Shown here: piece by piece, positions 53,712 to 61,546 of the stretch
Layout of the letters: each line of letters begins with the position of its first letter
How positions within the stretch are numbered: position 1 is the stretch's first letter
Assembly: GCA_036381195.1 (NCBI GenBank)
Contig: DASVDH010000062.1
Coordinates: 5,666-69,665 of the forward strand
Source of the DNA: RSA9 sp036381195
Lineage (GTDB): Bacteria > Gemmatimonadota > Gemmatimonadetes > Longimicrobiales > RSA9
Direction of reading: 5' to 3'
DNA: 64,000 nucleotides
Notes under the pieces: generated by a model
Told to the model about the DNA's origin: nothing
The model's input: the letters and a program-made list of their open reading frames with translations, nothing else
Databases searched by the model: none
Position numbers and translations under genes: made by a program

Positions 53712-54197
53712 ATGAGAGGCATCGCGTTCCGGCTGGCATACCTCCCGTCGCTCGGCGTGGCGCTCGGCCTCCTCGCCGGCTGCGCCAGCACACCCGAGCA
53801 GGACATGGTTGTGCTCCCGGCCCCGCCGCCCGGCGGCACCTACATCGAGGACATCCACGATACCACGGTGGAAAACGATGACTTCCGTCGCGTGGTGGCC
53901 ACGGGCCGTCACGCGCAACTGGTGCTCATGACCCTGCGCCCGGGCGAAGACATCGGCATGGAGACGCACGCGAACGTCGACCAGTTCATCCGGGTCGAAC
54001 GGGGCGAGGGGCGCGCCATCCTCAACGGCCAGGCCTATCCCCTCCACGACGGCACCGTGCTCATGGTCCCCGCGGGCACCTCACACAACATCATCAACAC
54101 CGGCGGCTCCCGGCTGCACATGTACATCGTGTACAGCCCGCCGGAGCATCCGCACGGCACGGTGCACCGCACGAGGGCGGAAGGCGCGCACCGCTGA
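53712..54197 (+). CDS. Cupin-domain lipoprotein
   Basis: A 161-residue lipoprotein (lipobox LLAGC, preceded by an 18-residue hydrophobic segment) with a single cupin barrel of about 105 residues. Metal-binding motif 1 is GEDIGMETHANVDQFIRVERGEG (with His and Glu ligand positions) and motif 2 is LMVPAGTSHNIINTG. Cupins of this small secreted type bind metal or a small ligand; the substrate is unknown. ATG 53712 follows GGAGGGT by six bases. It stands alone and faces the SRPBCC gene convergently. Confidence 0.86.
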   Translation: MRGIAFRLAYLPSLGVALGLLAGCASTPEQDMVVLPAPPPGGTYIEDIHDTTVENDDFRRVVATGRHAQLVLMTLRPGEDIGMETHANVDQFIRVERGEGRAILNGQAYPLHDGTVLMVPAGTSHNIINTGGSRLHMYIVYSPPEHPHGTVHRTRAEGAHR

Positions 54198-54275
54198 ATG
54201 ACGCGGGTGCACGACGAGGGGCGCGTGAGGAGCCCGTCGCGCGGTTACAGCGCGTGCGGGTGAGGAGAATGCAGC

Positions 54276-54322
54276 GCGCCCGGCGGCCTGCTGCGCGGGA
54301 TCGCGCGCACGCCGCCGGGCGC
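54276..54322. terminator. Hairpin between convergent cupin and SRPBCC genes
   Basis: A 12-bp stem (GCGCCCGGCGGC / GCCGCCGGGCGC) with a 23-nt loop lies midway between the two stop codons. It would serve both strands; there is no U-tract. Confidence 0.5.
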
Positions 54323-54417
54323 CGTCTGCCCGACCCAGGATCGCCTGAGCGACCGGGAGTCCCTCGCGTGTGAGGACGGCACGGACACGCGCGCGCGGCG
54401 CGCGCCGCCCGGCCGCC

Positions 54418-54993
54418 TCACTCCTTCACATCATCGGGGAGCTCCTCCGGCGGGCCGATCGTCGCGGCCTCGGGGCCGAACCGCTGGGCGTAGAGCCGGT
54501 TCAGCGGCTTCCAGCGCTCCATCGGCGCCGCGATCGGCTCCGCACCGGCCAGGTGCCGCTCGAGCTGGTCGAAGCAGACGTGCCACCCCGCCGCATCGCG
54601 CGCAGACTTGCCCACCTCGTCGTACGTCGTGGTGAAGACGAGCGTGCAGCCGCCGGCCTCCGGCACCAACTCGAAGCGGCAGCGCTCCGCCGGCCTGGTG
54701 CCATCTGCCGAGCCGCCCCACGTGAACTCCAGCAGCCGCGGCGGCTCGCACGCGATCACCTCGCCGATCTCCGCCGGCAGGTCGGAGCCCCGGTAGCGGA
54801 ACTCCAGCGGCGCACCGGGCCGCAGCTCCCCCTCGATCGTCGTGGGGAACCACGCGGCCAGGTGCTGCTCCTCCGTCAACGCCTGCCACACCTTCTCCGG
54901 CGGGTGCGCCAGCCGCCGCACGAAGCGCAATCGCCACTGCCCGCCGACCTGCTCCAGCGTCCCCTCTGCCGGGTCCCTCCCCAGCCCGCTCAT
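54418..54993 (-). CDS. SRPBCC/AHSA1-like protein
   Basis: A 191-residue cytoplasmic START/SRPBCC protein of the AHSA1 family: RRLAHPPEKVWQALTEEQHLAAWFPTT, PGAPLEFRYRGS, LLEFTWGG and HVCFDQLERHLAG match the helix-grip fold that binds hydrophobic ligands. ATG 54993 overlaps the ArsR stop (ATGA) and has GGAGGACGA ahead, so it is coupled to that regulator. Such ArsR-SRPBCC pairs are common; the SRPBCC protein often senses or processes the ligand of the regulator. Confidence 0.9.
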   Translation of the reverse strand: MSGLGRDPAEGTLEQVGGQWRLRFVRRLAHPPEKVWQALTEEQHLAAWFPTTIEGELRPGAPLEFRYRGSDLPAEIGEVIACEPPRLLEFTWGGSADGTRPAERCRFELVPEAGGCTLVFTTTYDEVGKSARDAAGWHVCFDQLERHLAGAEPIAAPMERWKPLNRLYAQRFGPEAATIGPPEELPDDVKE

Positions 54994-55298
54994 TCGTCCT
55001 CCAACTCGTCGAGGTGGTCCTCCAGCGCGTCCAGCCGGCCCGACCAGAGCAGCCGGTAGGGCTCGAGCCACGCGTCCAGCTCTCGCAAGGACTCCGGGCG
55101 CAGCCGGTACAGCCGGCGCTGCGCATCGACGCGCGCCTCCACCAGCCCCGCCTCCCGCAGCACGCGGAGGTGCCGCGAGACCGCCGGCTGACTCGCACCG
55201 AGCGCCCGGACGAGCTCGCCCACGGAGTGCTCGCCCGTACGCAGCAGGTCGAGGATCCGCCTGCGATTCGGCTCGGCCAGAGTCTCGAAGAGTGACAT
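54990..55298 (-). CDS. ArsR-family transcriptional regulator
   Basis: A 102-residue winged-helix regulator (ETLAEPNRRRILDLLRTGEHSVGELVRALGASQPAVSRHLRVLREAGLVEARVDAQRRLYRL) ending in an acidic C-terminal helix. No cysteine ligand pair for metal is visible, so it belongs to the non-metal ArsR group typical of SRPBCC partners. No ribosome site precedes ATG 55298, and the predicted promoter ends only seven bases away, so the mRNA may be leaderless. It is probably autoregulatory. Confidence 0.92.
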   Translation of the reverse strand: MSLFETLAEPNRRRILDLLRTGEHSVGELVRALGASQPAVSRHLRVLREAGLVEARVDAQRRLYRLRPESLRELDAWLEPYRLLWSGRLDALEDHLDELEDE

Positions 55299-55696
55299 GG
55301 CGCGTATATTATCGTCGCGTTATATAATGCGCAAGGAATTCATAGGCGGGAGCGGAAGGCGCTCCACCTCCCCGGCGAGTGAGCTGCTCCTGCAGCGGCG
55401 GGGGGTGGCTGCTTGCGGCGAGGTCATGCCCCGGGTCATGATGTCGGGGCTGAGCGCGCCGCTGTCCGAGCGCTGGCCGACGCAGACGACCCGCTCGGGC
55501 TCCGGGACCGCCGCGGGCGGAGGTCGAGCGTCCGCGGCGAAGCCGGCCGCGCAGGCCGGCCCTCGTTTTTCCACGGCGATCGGGCGGCGTGGGCCTCCCC
55601 CGGGCGGAAACCCTTTCGCCCGGCGGCGCGTATCACGTATCGTTCGTGACGAACGCCACGAGAGCGAGCCGTTTCCACTCGGAGCCCCGAAGAGGA
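55299..55696. other. Divergent intergenic region between arsR and DUF305 genes
   Basis: It holds the arsR promoter (55306-55334), an AT-rich dyad-like stretch around 55305-55328 that could bind ArsR, and a short perfect inverted repeat CGTTCG-TGA-CGAACG at 55641-55655 upstream of the DUF305 gene. Nothing else was recognised. Confidence 0.5.
55306..55334 (-). promoter_or_regulatory. Promoter of the arsR-SRPBCC pair
   Basis: On the minus strand TTGCGC (55334-55329), 17-bp spacer, TAATAT (55311-55306). The -10 ends seven bases before ATG 55298, so transcription would start at or next to the start codon. The AT-rich spacer is unlike the flanking DNA and may contain the ArsR operator. Confidence 0.5.
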
Positions 55697-56398
55697 ATGA
55701 CGAGAGAATCACGCCTGGTCGGGCCGCGCGCGGCGGTGCTGGCGTTGGCGGTGGTGGCGGCGGCGTGTGCGGGGGGCGCCCGGCCGGAGCCCGAGGGTCC
55801 GCGGCCGGCCGGCAGCCCGGCGGCCGAGACAGCCGACCTCGAGGCGCTGTTCCGCGCGCGGCGGGACAGCGCCCGGATGCGCTACACGCCGGCGGACGTC
55901 CGTTTCATGACTGGCATGATCGCGCACCACGCGCAGGCGCTGGTGATGGCGGGGCTCGTCCCGGAGCGGTCCTCCAACTCGAGCATCCGGACGCTCGCCG
56001 CTCGCATCATCAACGCGCAGAAGGACGAGATCGCGCGGATGCAGCAGTGGCTCCGCGGGCGCGGGCAGCCGGTGCCGGAGGTGCACATCGAGGGGACGAC
56101 GATGATGGTGCACGGCGCAGAGCACGCCATGCACATGCCCGGGATGCTCACGCCCGAGCAGTTGCGCGAGCTCGAGGCGGCGCGCGGAGTGGAGTTCGAC
56201 CGGCTCTTCCTGAAGTACATGATCCAGCACCATCGCGGTGCCATCAGCATGGTGCGCGAGCTGTTCGCCACGGATGGCGCGGCGCAGGACGAGGATGCGT
56301 TCAGACTCGCCTCCGACATCCGGGTGGACCAGGATACCGAGATCGCCCGCATGGAGCTCATGCTGGCCGCGTTGCCCGTCGAGGACGGCGCTCCCTGA
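55697..56398 (+). CDS. DUF305-family lipoprotein
   Basis: A 233-residue lipoprotein (AAAC, preceded by LALAVV) with two DUF305/CopM-like helical repeats. Repeat 1 has FMTGMIAHHAQALVMAGL and repeat 2 YMIQHHRGAISMVRELF; the HH pairs and Met-rich HGAEHAMHMPGM are the conserved features. Some family members bind copper, others have unknown roles. ATG 55697 follows AAGAGG closely; other in-frame starts lie upstream at 55589. The LVIVD-repeat gene begins 57 bp downstream on the same strand. Confidence 0.86.
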   Translation: MTRESRLVGPRAAVLALAVVAAACAGGARPEPEGPRPAGSPAAETADLEALFRARRDSARMRYTPADVRFMTGMIAHHAQALVMAGLVPERSSNSSIRTLAARIINAQKDEIARMQQWLRGRGQPVPEVHIEGTTMMVHGAEHAMHMPGMLTPEQLRELEAARGVEFDRLFLKYMIQHHRGAISMVRELFATDGAAQDEDAFRLASDIRVDQDTEIARMELMLAALPVEDGAP

Positions 56399-56455
56399 GG
56401 ACTCGAGCCCGGTCGGCTCCCGGCCGGATCCTGCACCAGAGAAAAGGACTCTGCC

Positions 56456-58501
56456 ATGAAATCCTTCGCTCTTCCCGGCCTTTCCCCTGCCTGGCGAGCG
56501 GTCCGCGTTCGCTCGCTGCCGCTCGCGGCCGGGCTACTCGCCGCCGCCGCTTGCGCGCCCTCGACCACGACAACGGGCGCGGGCGAGCCCGAGCCGCCGG
56601 CCGGCCGCGCGGCGCAGACGACGACGCCGGCCACGACGCCGCGCAGCTCGGATCCGCGTGTCGGCCTGGAGGCTGGCCTGTTCGACGCCGAGGAGGCGGT
56701 CTGGAACCTGCGAGTGGTCTCGAAGACGCCGCCGCCGCCGGAGTTCGTCGGCGTGACGAACTCGGACCTGGCGTTCACGGGCAACTACGTGATCCAGGGC
56801 AACTACAACGGGTTCCAGGTCTGGGACATCTCGAACCCGGCGAAGCCGGTGCTGGTGAAGGGGTACGTCTGCCCTGCGTCGCAGAGCGACGTCTCGGTCT
56901 ACAAGAACCTGCTGTTCGTCTCGGGCGAGGGGCTGGGCGGCCGGCTGGATTGCGGGACGCAGGGCGTGCCAGAGGCGGTCAGCCCTGACCGGCTGCGCGG
57001 CATCCGGATCTTCGACATCTCGGATATCCGGAACCCGAAGTACGTCGCCAACGTGCAGACCTGTCGCGGCTCGCACACGCACACGGTGCTGGAGCACCCG
57101 GGCGACACGGCGAACGTCTACATCTACGTCTCCGGCTCCGCGCCGGTGCGGCCGGCGGAGGAGCTGCCCGGCTGCGTGAGCGCGCCGCCCAGCGAGGACC
57201 CGAACTCGGCGCTGTTCCGGATCGAGGTGATCCGGGTCCCGCTCGCGGATCCGTCCAAGGCGGCGATCGTGAGCTCGCCGCGCATCTTCGAGGGCCTCGT
57301 CGAACCGCCGCGCCACGGCTTGGGGCCGGCGGACCGCGCGGAGATCGCGGCCGCGAAGGCGCGCGGCGCGTACGTCGTGGAGATCATGGGTGAGGAGCGG
57401 GTGCTGCCCGACCGGATCGTGGACAACCTGCTGCGGCAGATGGTCGCGGCACGGGGTGGCACGGGCGCGCCGACCGCGGCGGACAGCGCGGCCCTGCGCG
57501 AGCGCCTGCCGGGGCTCGTCGCGCAGATGACCCGCCAGCGCGAGCCCGAAGATCCGAACAAGCCGCGCCCTGGCCCGACGCAGTGCCACGACATCACCGT
57601 CTACCCGGCGATCGGCCTCGCGGGCGGCGCCTGCGAGGGCTACGGTCTCCTGCTCGACATCAGCGACCCGGTCAACCCGAAGCGCATCGCCGCGGTCGCC
57701 GACTCGAACTTCTCCTACTGGCACTCGGCCACGTTCAGCAACGACGGCACCAAGCTGCTCTTCAGCGACGAGTGGGGCGGCGGCGGCGGGCCGAAGTGCC
57801 GCGAGCTGGATCCCAAGGAATGGGGCGCGGATGCGATCTTCACGATCGAGAACCGCGACCTGGAGTTCCAGAGCTATTACAAGATGCCGGCGCCCCAGAC
57901 CTCGCAGGAGAACTGCGTGGCGCACAACGGCTCGCTGATCCCGATCCCGGGCCGCGACGTGATGGTGCAGGCCTGGTACCAGGGTGGGATCTCCGTCTTC
58001 GACTGGACGGACCCGGAGAACCCCGTCGAGATCGCGTTCTTCGACCGCGGGCCGGTGAACGCGGAGGAGCTGGAGAGCGGCGGGTCGTGGTCGGTCTACT
58101 GGTACAACGGCTACATCTACAGCTCGGAGATCGCGCGCGGGCTGGACGTGTTCGAGCTCGTGCCCAGCGAGTTCCTCTCGCAGAACGAGATCGACGCCTC
58201 GAAGACGGTGAAGCTCGAGTACTTCAACGTGCAGGGCCAGCCCAGGTTCGTCTGGCCGCCCTCGTTCGCGCTGGCGCGCGCCTACGTGGACCAGCTCGAG
58301 CGCTCGAAGGGGCTGTCCGCGGACCGGATCGCCGCGGTGCGGCGCGAGCTGGCGAGCGCGGAAGCGAGCTCCGGCGCGGCGCGCCGCGATGCGCTCACGC
58401 GGCTGGCCACGCAGCTCGATGCGGAGGCCGGCGCCTCCAGCGATGCGGCGAAGGTCCGCATGCTGGCGGACGCCGTGCGGGACCTGGCGGCCGCGTCCTG
58501 A
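56456..58501 (+). CDS. LVIVD-repeat beta-propeller lipoprotein
   Basis: A 681-residue lipoprotein (AAAC lipobox, then a Thr/Pro-rich linker) with LVIVD/selenium-binding-like propeller repeats: YNGFQVWDISNPAKPVLVKG, GIRIFDISDIRNPKYVANV, GLLLDISDPVNPKRIAAV and GGISVFDWTDPENPVEIAF. Several His/Cys positions in NCVAHNG and SHTHTVLEH could bind metal. The C-terminal helix region (DQLERSKGLSADRIAAVR) is an added module. Function unknown; often found next to DUF305 proteins. ATG 56456 follows AAAAGGACT. The gene ends at a clear intrinsic terminator. Confidence 0.88.
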   Translation: MKSFALPGLSPAWRAVRVRSLPLAAGLLAAAACAPSTTTTGAGEPEPPAGRAAQTTTPATTPRSSDPRVGLEAGLFDAEEAVWNLRVVSKTPPPPEFVGVTNSDLAFTGNYVIQGNYNGFQVWDISNPAKPVLVKGYVCPASQSDVSVYKNLLFVSGEGLGGRLDCGTQGVPEAVSPDRLRGIRIFDISDIRNPKYVANVQTCRGSHTHTVLEHPGDTANVYIYVSGSAPVRPAEELPGCVSAPPSEDPNSALFRIEVIRVPLADPSKAAIVSSPRIFEGLVEPPRHGLGPADRAEIAAAKARGAYVVEIMGEERVLPDRIVDNLLRQMVAARGGTGAPTAADSAALRERLPGLVAQMTRQREPEDPNKPRPGPTQCHDITVYPAIGLAGGACEGYGLLLDISDPVNPKRIAAVADSNFSYWHSATFSNDGTKLLFSDEWGGGGGPKCRELDPKEWGADAIFTIENRDLEFQSYYKMPAPQTSQENCVAHNGSLIPIPGRDVMVQAWYQGGISVFDWTDPENPVEIAFFDRGPVNAEELESGGSWSVYWYNGYIYSSEIARGLDVFELVPSEFLSQNEIDASKTVKLEYFNVQGQPRFVWPPSFALARAYVDQLERSKGLSADRIAAVRRELASAEASSGAARRDALTRLATQLDAEAGASSDAAKVRMLADAVRDLAAAS

Positions 58502-58803
58502 CGCGGCGCCCCGCGCGATGGCGGCCGGGCCGGCAACCTCGCCGGCCCGGCCGTTTTGCTTTGCGGCACCCGTCTGTCTTTCGCGGCACCGGCCTCCCCC
58601 AGGGCACCCGCCTCCCACCCCATGGCGCGGCCGGCCCAACCACGCCGCTGATGCCCGTTGCGGGACTCCGGGCCATCGCCTCCCCGGTGTCCTGCCGGAT
58701 CCGCGGCGCCCCGCCGGGACCGCCGGGCGCCGCACCTGGCGCGAAGCCGCCCGACTCGCCAGAATGGGCGTCCGTCCCATCATCCATCGCGTGAGGAGCC
58801 CCG
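58502..58803. other. Intergenic region with terminator
   Basis: The 302-bp gap holds the intrinsic terminator at 58522-58562 and an otherwise featureless stretch leading to the amidase. No promoter I can defend. Confidence 0.5.
58522..58562 (+). terminator. Rho-independent terminator after LVIVD gene
   Basis: A perfect 13-bp stem (CGGCCGGGCCGGC / GCCGGCCCGGCCG, 6-nt loop AACCTC) followed directly by TTTTGCTTT. It lies 20 bp past the LVIVD stop. Confidence 0.9.
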
Positions 58804-59889
58804 ATGCCGGTGCCCAGGACGACGTCGCTCTCGCCTCGCCCGCGTGCGGCCGCCGCGTTCCTCGCGGCCGCGCTTGCCACGGGTTGCGCCGCGCGCAGCC
58901 CGGCGCCCGCCGTGCCGGCGCCGCCCATCGTGCCGCATTCCGCCTGGGAGGCGCACCCGCCGCTCGGCTACCCGGCCGACGCCACGCGGCGCAACCTGCG
59001 GCCGGGCGACCGCCTCGAGTTCCGCGATCTCGTCCTCGAGGTGATCGCGGCCACGGTCGACTCGACCACGGCGGCTGCGCCGCCGACGGAGGCGGCCACG
59101 GCGGCGGACCGCGCGCCCGCCTCGCCGCCCGGCGACGTCGTCCTGCTCCGGCTCGAGCGCGGCGCCGCGCGAGAGGAGCGCCGGGCGCGCGAGGGCGCCG
59201 CGTTCGCGTGGCAGGGCTACCGCATCGCCGTGGTGGCGATCCACGGGCCGGGCGAGCTGGGCGCCGGCCTGGTCGCGCTCGAGGTCGCGACGCTGGCCTC
59301 ACTGCCTCCCGAAGTCGCCGGGGCGGACAGCGCGGGCGGCGCCGCGCTGCGGCTGCGCGTGCCGCACGAGATCACGCACATCACCCTGCACCACACGGGC
59401 AGCCGGGAGCCGCTCCGGCCGGAGGACGACCCGGCGGAGAAGCTGCGCGGGCTGCAGGTGTGGGGCGCGCGCGACCGCAACTGGTGGGACGTGCCCTACC
59501 ACATGCTGATCGACCTCGATGGCCGGATCTACGAGGGCCGCGATTGGCACTACATGGGCGAGACGAACACCACGTACGACCCGCGCGGCCATTTCCTGAT
59601 CAGCGTCATCGGCAACTACGGGCGCCAGGAGCCGACCCCTGCGCAGATCGAGGCGATCGCGGACCTGATGGCCTGGGCCGTAGACCGCTTCGGCGTGCCG
59701 CTGGAGCGCATCGGCGGACACTACGACTACGCGGACACGACATGCCCGGGCAAGCACCTGCGCCGCTACCTCGAGGACGGCACGCTGCGGCGCATGGTGG
59801 AGGAGCGGCTGGCGCGGCGCGGCCCCGCAGCACCCGCGCAGGACTCCGCAGCGGCTCGGCGCCCAACAACCGGGAGAACAGGATCATGA
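58804..59889 (+). CDS. N-acetylmuramoyl-L-alanine amidase (Amidase_2/PGRP), exported
   Basis: A 361-residue lipoprotein-like protein (ATGC at residues 25-28). A C-terminal peptidoglycan-recognition/amidase_2 domain includes THITLHHTGSREP (zinc His), WWDVPYHMLIDLDGRIYEGRDWHYMG, GHFLISVIGNYG and GGHYDYADTTCPGKHL (zinc His/Cys). It would cleave the bond between MurNAc and the stem peptide. Residues 30-180 are an unassigned N-terminal domain. ATG 58804 follows GGAGCC. Its stop overlaps the next gene by 4 bp (ATGA), coupling it to a glycan hydrolase, so the two likely act in sequence on peptidoglycan. Confidence 0.9.
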   Translation: MPVPRTTSLSPRPRAAAAFLAAALATGCAARSPAPAVPAPPIVPHSAWEAHPPLGYPADATRRNLRPGDRLEFRDLVLEVIAATVDSTTAAAPPTEAATAADRAPASPPGDVVLLRLERGAAREERRAREGAAFAWQGYRIAVVAIHGPGELGAGLVALEVATLASLPPEVAGADSAGGAALRLRVPHEITHITLHHTGSREPLRPEDDPAEKLRGLQVWGARDRNWWDVPYHMLIDLDGRIYEGRDWHYMGETNTTYDPRGHFLISVIGNYGRQEPTPAQIEAIADLMAWAVDRFGVPLERIGGHYDYADTTCPGKHLRRYLEDGTLRRMVEERLARRGPAAPAQDSAAARRPTTGRTGS

Positions 59890-61508
59890 CGATGGAGTCG
59901 TGTTCGCAGGTGACAGCCGACGCGCGGGCGACGCGCCCACGGCTCGCGCAGGCTGCGGCCATCGGCGCGGCGACCGCGCTGCTCGCGGCCGGCTGCGCGG
60001 GCGGCGCTCGCGCGCCGGAGCCGCCCGGCGCTGCAGGCGGGCCGCCGGCGGTCGCGCGCGAGTTCCGCGGCGTCTGGGTCGCGACCGTGAGCAACATCGA
60101 CTGGCCGTCCGCGCGGGGGCTGCCGGTGGACAGCCAGAAGGCGGAGCTGCTCGCGATCATCGACCGCGCGGCGGAGCTGAAGCTCAATGCCGTGATCTTC
60201 CAGGTCCGCACGGCCGCGGACGCGCTGTACCCGTCCGCGCTCGAGCCCTGGTCCGAGTACCTGACGGGCACGCAGGGGCAGGCGCCCGAGCCGCTCTGGG
60301 ACCCGCTCGCCTTCGCCGTCGAAGCCGCGCACGCGCGCGGCCTCGAGCTGCACGCGTGGTTCAACCCGTACCGCGCGCGGCATCCATCCGCGCGCTCGCC
60401 CGCCTCGGCCGACCACATCAGCGTGACGCGGCCGGACATCGTGCGGCGCTACGGCAGGCACCTGTGGATGGACCCGGGCGAGCCGGACGTGCAGGACCAC
60501 ACGGTCGCCGTGATGCTGGACGTGGTGCGCCGCTACGACGTGGACGGCATCCACATCGACGACTACTTCTACCCCTACCGCGAGCGGGACTCGACGGGCA
60601 AGGTGATCGACTTCCCGGACGAGCCGAGCTGGAACCGCTACGCCGCCTCCGGCGGCAAGCTCTCGCGCGACGCGTGGCGGCGACAGAACGTGGACCGGTT
60701 GATCGAGCGGCTGTACCGCGAGATCCACCGGGTGAAGCCGTGGGTGAAGTTCGGCGTGAGCCCCATCGGCATCTGGCGGCCGGGGCACCCGCCGACGCCG
60801 GAGGCGTGCTGCTTCGATGCCTACCAGCAGATCTACGCCGACTCGCGCAAGTGGCTCGCCGAGGGCTGGGTGGACTACTTCGTCCCGCAGCTCTACCGGC
60901 CCATGGCGGACACGCTCATGAACTACGGCGTGATGCTCGGGTGGTGGGCCGAGCAGAACCTCCGTGGCCGGCACCTGTACGTGGGCATGATCCCGAGCCG
61001 GGTGCGCACCGAGCGCCGGCCGGACGGCTGGCCGCCCGAGGAGATCGTGGGCCAGATCTACGTCGCGCGCGGCCATCCCGGCGTGCTCGGCCACGTGCAC
61101 TTCAGCGCCCGCGCGCTCATGCGCGACAGCCTCGCCCAGCGACTCGCCCGGACCGTGTATCGCTACCCGGCGCTCGTGCCGCCCTCACCCTGGCTGGAAG
61201 GTCGGAAGCCGGCCGCGCCGCACGCGACGCTGGCCGCCGCGCCCGGAAACGACGGCGCGACCCTCTCGCTCGCCCCGGGCGGCGGCGAGCTGCCGCGGCT
61301 CTGGGTCGTGCGCGCACGCTACGGCAACCGCTGGACGGTGGACGTGGTCCCCGCTACGCGGAGCCAGGTAGAGCTCGACGGCCCCGCGCCGCTCACGGAG
61401 GTCGTCGTCTCCGCCGTCAGCCGCACCGGCGACGAAGGGCCGGCGGTCACGCTGCGGCCGGCCGCCGCTGTGACGGAGGACGCGGCGGAGAGCGCGGAGC
61501 GGCTGTAG
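59886..61508 (+). CDS. GHL10 (DigH/YddW-like) glycan hydrolase lipoprotein
   Basis: A 540-residue lipoprotein (LAAGC) of the PF02638/GHL10 family: FRGVWVATVSNIDWPS, LKLNAVIFQVRTAADALYPS, LELHAWFNPYRARHPS, VDGIHIDDYFYPY, KFGVSPIGIW and DYFVPQLYRP. The E. coli homologue DigH cleaves glycan strands already stripped of peptides by amidases. An extra Ig-like domain of about 90 residues follows residue 445. ATG 59886 overlaps the amidase stop (ATGA), a direct link between the two steps. Acidic residues in VDGIHIDDYF and the SPIG segment are family active-site candidates. Confidence 0.88.
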   Translation: MTMESCSQVTADARATRPRLAQAAAIGAATALLAAGCAGGARAPEPPGAAGGPPAVAREFRGVWVATVSNIDWPSARGLPVDSQKAELLAIIDRAAELKLNAVIFQVRTAADALYPSALEPWSEYLTGTQGQAPEPLWDPLAFAVEAAHARGLELHAWFNPYRARHPSARSPASADHISVTRPDIVRRYGRHLWMDPGEPDVQDHTVAVMLDVVRRYDVDGIHIDDYFYPYRERDSTGKVIDFPDEPSWNRYAASGGKLSRDAWRRQNVDRLIERLYREIHRVKPWVKFGVSPIGIWRPGHPPTPEACCFDAYQQIYADSRKWLAEGWVDYFVPQLYRPMADTLMNYGVMLGWWAEQNLRGRHLYVGMIPSRVRTERRPDGWPPEEIVGQIYVARGHPGVLGHVHFSARALMRDSLAQRLARTVYRYPALVPPSPWLEGRKPAAPHATLAAAPGNDGATLSLAPGGGELPRLWVVRARYGNRWTVDVVPATRSQVELDGPAPLTEVVVSAVSRTGDEGPAVTLRPAAAVTEDAAESAERL

Positions 61509-61515
61509 GACCAGC

Positions 61516-61546
61516 GGCTGAGCCGGACGCCCCGTCCGGCTCAGCC
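61516..61546. terminator. Bidirectional hairpin terminator
   Basis: A perfect 13-bp stem (GGCTGAGCCGGAC / GTCCGGCTCAGCC, loop GCCCC) between the convergent GHL10 and NtrC-type genes; its distal arm overlaps the NtrC stop codon. Confidence 0.75.
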
